A DNA stretch of 64,000 bases, from positions 39,240,679-39,304,678 of the forward strand of contig OX411559.1 of assembly GCA_948146395.1 (NCBI GenBank), in the 5' to 3' direction. The number at the start of each line of letters is the position of its first letter. Position 1 is the first letter of the stretch. The position numbers and the translations under genes are program-made. This document shows, piece by piece, positions 54,701-63,700 of the stretch. The stretch comes from Fragum whitleyi. Its lineage: Eukaryota > Mollusca > Bivalvia > Cardiida > Cardiidae. Below the pieces are notes generated by a model. It saw only the letters and a program-made list of their open reading frames with translations, was not told where the DNA came from and did not search any database.

Positions 54701-57700
54701 AAAAGAATAGACTCAAATCTATGTGACGAGTCTCATTTAATTTTAATGGTACATGATGAATGTGGATGTCTAAAGAGTGTACTATAGCAATGATGGAAGA
54801 AACTATTAAGAACAAAACTAAAATAAGATTACCATGAGAAAAAATCCCCAAGGGAAAGTACAAGTCCACATCCCACTAAGAAATTGCCAAAAAGGAAAAT
54901 AATTGTATTTAAATGCACAGTGATTGATTCTAGAGACTAGCAAGAAATTACTTACTTGCACGGATGTCACAGCATAGTAGGTATTGCCTTGAACTATCAT
55001 TCAAAATGTCCCAGGTTAGATGTGCAATGGTGGCAATTTATCTCTCACCAATAGTTGATAATTCTATGGTAGTCCTGGTGTGGGAAATAACAGGAATCCA
55101 TTAGGTGCTCCAGCAACTGAATAATGATTTAAGATTATTAAAAGCTACATAAATCAAACCGAATTCAAACAAATATTTATATAACATACAGATGTTTGAA
55201 TTTTATGCAAATGGGATAATGCTGAAAATGGCTTACATTATGACTATAGGCACTCAAGACGGTGTTGTGTTAAGCCTTTGATATATAAAAATCTTAATCT
55301 TGGAGCATCCACAAGTCATAAATATAGCTTTATTCAAGCTGTATTTGTAACACTTGTTTGTCATGTGACCATTTGTAGTGCAGCGCTGATATTCTCTTTT
55401 CTAGGACACAGTTGAGCTCCTGTTTGTTGATTATGGCAACATGGAGTCAGTGAAAGTGACAGATGTTCGATGGCTATCTCCGGAACTAGCCAAGATTCCT
55501 GTACAATCCATCACATGTAGCTTGTTTGGGATGGAACCTTTAGAAGTATGTAACATATGAGCCTGAGCATGAGGTTTCAAACAAATTCAAATTATGTGCA
55601 AAGTAAAGACTCTGACCAGCCTGTGCATCGGCACAGTCTGACCAGAGTATTCACTATGCGATTGGTGGATAGATAAGGTCTCAATGTATCTGTAGGCCAT
55701 CAGGGAACTTTATATATACAGTATGTGGGTGTCAACGGTACTCAATATTTGCTCCTCACAAATATTTCAAATTGTTGGAATTGTCACACACGGGCTCATA
55801 TGAACCTGCGGTAGATATTGACAACAATCTTACATGAGTGTTAAGTAAAGCCTCTGACCTTTGATCTACTTTCTTAAATCAAGAACCAGGGGTGTGGAAT
55901 TACCATGCCCCCGCTGTCCGACTCAGGCTTTTGTACTTGCAGACAAGTATATTTTTCTAAGCCACTTGTCCAAGAACAAGTACATACCAGTATATAAATC
56001 TTAGTCTGTTTCTTAAAAGAATTAAGAGAATAATCATCCTAATATTTTTAGCTCGCCCGGGACGAAAGTTTCGGAATAGCTATTGTCATACCCTCGGATG
56101 TCGGCGTTGGCGTCAGCGTCGGCATCTGCATTAGGTTAAAGTTTTTTATTTCTATCAATATTTATCCTAGAGGCTTTATTTTTTACAGAAACACTCATTA
56201 GGGCATAGGCTTTCAATTGAGACCAACATCCATGTCGAAATGACCTTTAGACTGTGACCTTGACCCTTTCAAAAAAACTTTAACCAAAAACTTTAACCAA
56301 AAACTTTAACCAAAAAAACTTTAACCTTGCTTATATTTTCTGTAAGCTTTAAAGTAGAGACATCATTACTTCATATGCACACTCATTAGGTGATAGGCTT
56401 TCACAATAGACAAAGGTCCTTGACAATTTGACCTTGACCCTTTTTGGACTTAGAAAAACTTTAACCAAAAAACTTTAACCAAAAACTTTAACCTTGCATA
56501 TATTTTTTAATGCCCTAACCTAAGGACATCATAGCTTCATATATATACTCACCAGGTGATAGACTTTCACCAGAGACCAAGGTCCTTCACAATTTGACCT
56601 TGACCTTTACCAGTTGTGGACTTAAAAAAACTTTAACTGAAAACTTTAACCAAAAACTTTAACCTTGCTTATATTTTCTGAATGCTTTAACCTGGGGACA
56701 TCATTACTTCATATACATACTCATTAGGTGATAGGCTTTTGTGAGAGATCAAGGTCCTTGATAATTTGACCTTGACCTTTTATGAACTTCGAAATACTTT
56801 AACCAAAATTCTTTTACCAAAACCTTTAACCTTGCTTATATTTTCTGAATGCTTTAACCTAGGGACATCATTACTTCATATACATAGTCACCAGATGAAA
56901 GGCTTTCACCAGAAACCAAGGGCCTTGACAATTTTTGACCTTGACCTTTTATGGACTTGGAAAAACTTAAACTGAAAAACTTTAACCAAAAATTTAACCT
57001 TGCTTATATTTTCTAAATGCTTTACTCAGGGACATTATTACTTCATACACATACTCACTAGGTGATATGCTTCTACAGAGACCAAGGTCCTTCACAATTT
57101 GACCTTGATCTTGACCTTTTGTGGACTTAGAAAGATTTTAAAGAAAAACTTCATGTTTGATACAAAGAAATTCCATTGGTAACCTCATCTGCTTGTAGGC
57201 TTTCACTTTACCCTTACCTTATACATGTAATTAAAACAAAAAAGTTTTTATATTTCTTAATTACTACTCAAACAGATATATATTAGATCATGGACTTAAA
57301 CATTGAAAGAAACCACTTTGAACTTTGTTCTTCGGTCAAGCGCTGTTTGTGACAAGCAGCTGTTTGGGCGAGCTACGTTGTCCGCGGACAACTCTTGTTT
57401 ATATCATAGGATAGAAAACATTGTTTTTAATGAAGATAATGCTGAATACCAGCATTTACTTCATCAAAAAGCAATGTTTTTTTCTTTAATTTTGTCTGTT
57501 CACTCTTTTGCAGACAAGTTCTTTTTGATCCTGGACAAGTAGTAAATCCATTTTTACTTGTCCAGAGACAAGTGGAGAAAACTCTTATTTCTACACCCCT
57601 GCAAGAACTATAGAATCTAGGACTGTGTTAAGTCCAATATGAAAGGTTGGAAGATGATTTTCTTTGATTTTTGGCATCCTGTTGAGCCCTTGACCATGTC

Positions 57701-60700
57701 TGACCTTTGACCTACTTTCTTAAATCAAGAACTATAGGATCTAGGACTGTGTTGATCCCAATTTATGTAGTGTTGGAAGATGATTTTCTTTGATTTTTGG
57801 CATCCTGTTGAACCCTTGATCATGACTGTGACCTTTGACCTACTTTTTAAATCAAGAATTTTAGGATCTAGGACTGTGTTAAGTCCAATTTATGTAAGGT
57901 TGGAAGATGATTTTCTTTGATTTTTGGCATCCTGTTGAACCCTTGATCATGACTGTGACCTTTGACCTACTTTCTTAAATTTATAATTATAGGGTGTACA
58001 ACTGTGTTATTAATCAATTATCGAAGCTAGTAGATGATTTTGTCTTTGATTCTTGCATCATGTTAAACATTTGACCCTGATCTTAACCTTTGACCTACTT
58101 CCTGAAATATTGAATTATTAGGTCTAAAACTATATTGTACTACTTATTATTGTTGGTAGATGATTGTTACCTCTGATTTTAAAGTCCTGTTTAACTCTTG
58201 ACTCTAACCATGACCTTTTACCTACTTTCTTTAATTTAAATTAAGGGTTTAAGACTGTACTAAATCAATTAGTAAGGTTGGTGGATGATTGTAACATATG
58301 AGTCTGTGGTTGATATGTTGATATTTTTTAAACAATTTTTAAAGAGCCCAATGTAAGGCCTCTGGTCAGCCTCTACATTTGCACAGGCTGACCAGAGTCT
58401 TCACTATACGGTCTGTAGAAAGATAAGGTATTAAGCCCTAATCTGGTGGCCAGCAATTTTTTTATTGCATTATCTAAGCTGCTATATGTGTGTGCCTCCC
58501 ACTCATATGAAATTGTTGGAAATGTCACATACATGCCTATATTGTTGGCTCAGCGCAAAACAGTTATTACTGCCAACATATCAACATATAGGCAGTTAAA
58601 ATTGTATCAAAATAAACAATGAGTATGTCAGATGGCTATCTTCAGAACTAGCAAAGATTTCTGTTCATTGTCTAACCTGCTAAATGTGTGTATCTCCCAC
58701 ACAGAACTAGCCAAGATTCCTAACATGTAGTTGATTTGGAATAGAACCATTAGAGGTTGTATGTTGTTTCACAATGTATTTATCATACAAACTATTTTTA
58801 TTATGTCAATGTCCAGCTATGTTATCTGTCAGTAAGATGTTAGGCCCTCAGTCTTTGGGCCATGAGTTTGATGACAATATCAAGGTCATCTTTCAGGTCT
58901 ATATTCTGAAAAAGATTTGCTCTTTGGGGGGGGGGGGGGGGGGCATTCCTGATTCCAAATACATTTTTTAAAACAGAAAAGTTAAAAAAATAGATCAATT
59001 TTCTAAATAAATACTGACATACAAATGCCTCAATCAGTGCTTTCAGCACTTTCATTCTCTGTAATCTTACTTGAGATTTTTTTTCAATAGAAAGAAAGCA
59101 AAGTAGACTTTGATCAAGCTGACCTAATGTGCAGCCTATTCCAAGTCTTAACAGTCTGTCAAAGCTTAGCTTATAACAGAAATTCCAAATATGATGTGGG
59201 CAGCTTTAGAAGGGTTTATGTTATATTGTAGGATGAGATAGAATGGAGTAATAAATCAACCAAGTTGTTTGCAAAGCATGTGGAAGACACTGCGTTGATA
59301 GCAGTGCCACGGGAGTTTTATGGTGAGTACTGAATTTCCCCTTATAATAGCACCCTCCTTCATAGTAGCACCGCTATATTTCATACTAAGAGACTCCACT
59401 GAAAATGCCTAAATTTTAGGAACTTTTTAAGACTTCTTTTCAACTTTGGGATTAATTAAATGGTGAAAGGACTTATAGGTCATCAATTTATATGATTTTT
59501 TAAATCAGAAAATATATGCTAAAAATAGGCTCCCTGACCTTGTTATATATAGCTCCTGGGAGCATGTATTTGGAGAAATACGGTACTTGTTTTATTGTCT
59601 GGCTAACTTGTGGTGAGTGAGACAAATCCACTAAAGCTTCAACTCATTGTACATTCATTAAAGTGAATGTCTACCTGTTGTGTCACAGTGTTCCCACCAC
59701 TGCTTCAATCTGTGGGTAAAACTGGGTATTTCACAGCATGCATGTACCCCCTGTATATGAAACAAAGAAGGCTGCTTGCAAAAATTTTGGATACAAGCTT
59801 CAATTCAGGGGTAAATCACCCCCATTTGAGGGTTTTTGGGAACTCTGTACAGTGATATGGACCTGGCTTTAACTCCCATCATTTAAGAAAGGATTTTTTT
59901 TTTAAAAAAAATAAATCTCGGTTGTTTCCCTTATTGAAGCTGCAGTCAAGACACAGTTGGTAGCCAGTCTTGAGGTGCCTGGTTTGATTCCCGATAAGAG
60001 TCCTCATCCTGTCTGACTATTGGTCTCCTACCTATGGGTTGATAAATGTAGACCTATGTGGGATAGCAGCTGCAAGCTAGGAATTCATGTAATGGTAGAA
60101 CTGGTGTGAGAAAGGTGGTATAGACTAAGATTTGGATGTGCATAATTACCGGGTTATGTTTGTCCATAGCTCCTACCAAAGCAGAATATTCTAGGATCAA
60201 CATGACAAGGGTTTAACATCAAGGTCACACTAAAGGTCAAATATATGTCATCTGTATTACTTTTTCATTCAAAGTTGGATTTCAAAAAAAAAAAATGCAT
60301 GGATGTTCCTCTCAAGATACAGCAATTCTGTATAAATTAGCTATAGCTGTAGTTCAAAGATCAAGGTCATATTTCAAGGTCAAACATTTGCATGCTTGAC
60401 ATGTTTTTCTGTGGTCAACTGTTCTAGAATAACTGTATCTGTATTAATCTATGATTATTCACTCACTGAGGGTTATATATTTTAGATTTTCTTCAAAATC
60501 TTGTAACGCCAGCTTAACTAAAGCTGTAGTTAAAAGATTTATGCAGAAAACAAAGAAAATCCAGGAATTGCAAACAATTATCCTGTCAATATTTCAGCTG
60601 GTTTGGTGGACATTGACCTGTATCTGCAGTCTGATAGATCTGTAAATATTGCAAAATTACTCTGTGATGCTGGTGTGATACGAGATGTATCTAACGAAGG

Positions 60701-63700
60701 TGTCAGCACACCTGATGAAGTTTTAGAGCCAGGTGAGGTTTATGTTATCATAGAAAATACAGACCTGTAAATATTTGCAAAGATTTATGTTGTCATGGAA
60801 GCAGTCTCGTAGGTATGTAAATATAGCTAAATTACTCTGTGATGCTGGTGTGATAATGGATGTATTAAATGAATGTGTGAGCACACCAGATGAGATACAA
60901 TAACCAGTTGAGAGTTGTGTAACCATCTTAACAGTCTTATAGATTTGTAAATACAGTCAAAACTGTCAATTGTGGCCACCCAAGGAACAAGGCAAAATCA
61001 GCTACATAGGGGAGTTGCCTCTTAACTGAAAATCCCCATCCCCTCCTGGCCCACTGCAAAAATGAATTACAATTCGTATATATCATAACTCAATCGGATG
61101 TGTGGTATCAAAAGTATTCCACTCAAAATCAGCGATAAAAGACCTATTACAATGATAATACAGCTTTAATAAGCTGTATTTACAATGTTATGGTCATTCA
61201 GTGTCAATGTAATCTCCTTGAATATTTTTATGTCCAGGTATCAAAAGAATTGGGGGCATATTGGTTTACCGTTGTCCGTCTGTCCATCTGTCTGTCTGTA
61301 TGCAAAACTTTACCAAAAAAACTTGCCATTATCTTCAAGCCTAAGCAAGATACAAGGCTCATATTTTGCTTAATGATAGATCTCAATGATATGCATCTGC
61401 TGGCACCAAGTCAAGAATTTTGTTATCATGGAAACAAGAAAGATCTGTAGATATTGAAATACTATACTGTGATGATGGGGTGATAAGAGATATATCATAC
61501 AAAGTTGTAAACACCCATAAAGAGAATTTAGAGCCAGGTTAGATTTAAGTTGATGTGATAGCTCTGTTAATATTGCTTTCTGTTAATATTGTTCTTTCTA
61601 AAACTCATTCAAACATAGAAAGTAACCCTTGTCATGCTGCATAAAAAAATCTTTGCAAAATTGCAACAAAATCAAAGAGCTCAAAGCACTGGATGCATTA
61701 ATTGTGAGTAGGTAATCATCATACAATACAAAATCGTTTATTCACTCTTGGTACATTATTGTACAACATGAGAAAGTATGCCTACATAAGCTTTAGCAAT
61801 ATTCAAAAATCAATAATACATGTTTGAGGACACATGATTAGTCAAAATTTTAAAAGGATCATTTCATTAAATATGAAAGTATAGTCATAGGCAGTCATTA
61901 GTTGTATATGACAGACTTCTTTTCAGGAAAATCCATATTCGAGTGTTTTTTAATCCAGTTGGGGATTCAGGGCAATACTTTGTCCCAAATCCCCTCCTGT
62001 ATTATGCCACCATTGAACAGTCCAAGCCATGCGAAGTCACTGAATTGATTTCACGTGCTTTAAGGACCATATGATCCATTTTTTAGTCATAGTTCATATG
62101 AGTTACAGAGAGTGTTGGCACAGATTACATCGTGCAAACTTGAATTTGCACAGCCCAATCTGCGCCCTCACCATCTGCATTTAATTACAATTATTCGAGA
62201 CAAATGAAAATAAAAAAAAATCAGCTTTTATCGATTTTATCGATTTTTATCGATTTTAAAAAGGAAAAACAGGTGGTAAAGACAAAGATCAGACTGCATT
62301 TATGTGCAGATTGATGTTTGTCTATAGCTCCTGCCACGGCAGGAATATTCTGGGTTCAGTATGACAAGGGTTAAGTGAGAATTGGACACTTTATAACACA
62401 ATCATTGTCTTAAGCCACTACTCTTTGAAGGTCTGTTGTGTAGTACCTTTTTACAATGTTTTTCATAATGTAAATATTGTCAAAAATATTTTCAGATGCA
62501 ATTGTTTTACCGGAAGAAAAGGAATGGGATGTCCATATAACATATATAAGTTCGTCAACAAACTCAGTCATGTTACGTTTAGTTGGAGACGAATATAGCG
62601 ATAAACTTGACGCCTTTCAGTCGCAGTTGGAGAAGGCGTTTCGCAGTACTGATAGTCAAAGTGATATAGTTGAAGCAGGAATATATGTGGCTTACGATGA
62701 TGAATTGTATCATAGAGTAAGGGCAATGAAAGTCGAGAATAGAAAGGTATACCCTGATAAATAGCTTTGCCTTCCACAGTTAATTTTAATCCATCCTGGA
62801 TAAAATTGTTTCAAAATAATTGTTGAAAAGTGATAAGGGGTGATATCTCTGTTTACATTGTGAGGAGGGTGTCTGCCGGACTGGTTCTGGTAAAAAAAAT
62901 ATCTTGAACCCTGTATGACCATTCCACCACAACAGCGGCACTCATTTTTCTAACAATTTGTCTTCAACCAAAGGGTTGATAATCGCAGACTTATGTGGGA
63001 TAGCAGGTGGAGGCTAGGAAAGGGTATAATGGTAGTACTGGTGTGCTAAATACCAGAAATCCATTGTTAGGTTATCCAGCTGCTGCGATATGACTAAAAG
63101 AATATTAAAAGTAGCATTTAACCCCATCCAAGCAAACAAATAAACTATGCTTCCAAGCATCCAGACACTTGGTCAATTTATGAAGTAACTTATAAAGGGT
63201 GAGCTCTCTTAACTCTGTCCCACACAACCCTCTTTTTAATACCCCTGTAGATGAAAGCTTTGAAAAGCATGATGGACAATAAAGAAATTGCTTGCTAAAG
63301 CAATTTTTTTGATCTGACCTATGTCATTGGAGGGAAATAAAGCCGTTGAATATTTTTGAAATGACAAAGGTGTTATTACACTAGTGGAATAACTATACAA
63401 ATGACCACAGAACAACATTATATTTTCTTTGTGAAAATGATGTTATAATGAACTTGATGATGTCAATTCACAAACGGCGTGATATGTTTCGCAGAATAAC
63501 TTGAGATCATAAATAACTAGAATTTCCCCAATTTATTGCATAAATTCAGGTCATATTATATAATGAAATATTGTTATCATGAAATGCCGAATTTATGAAA
63601 CTCGTCATCTCAAACAGATAAAACTCGGCGCAGCCTCGTATTATCTGTATATAGATGACTCGTTTAATAAATTCTGTATTTCATTACCTCTCATTCAATT

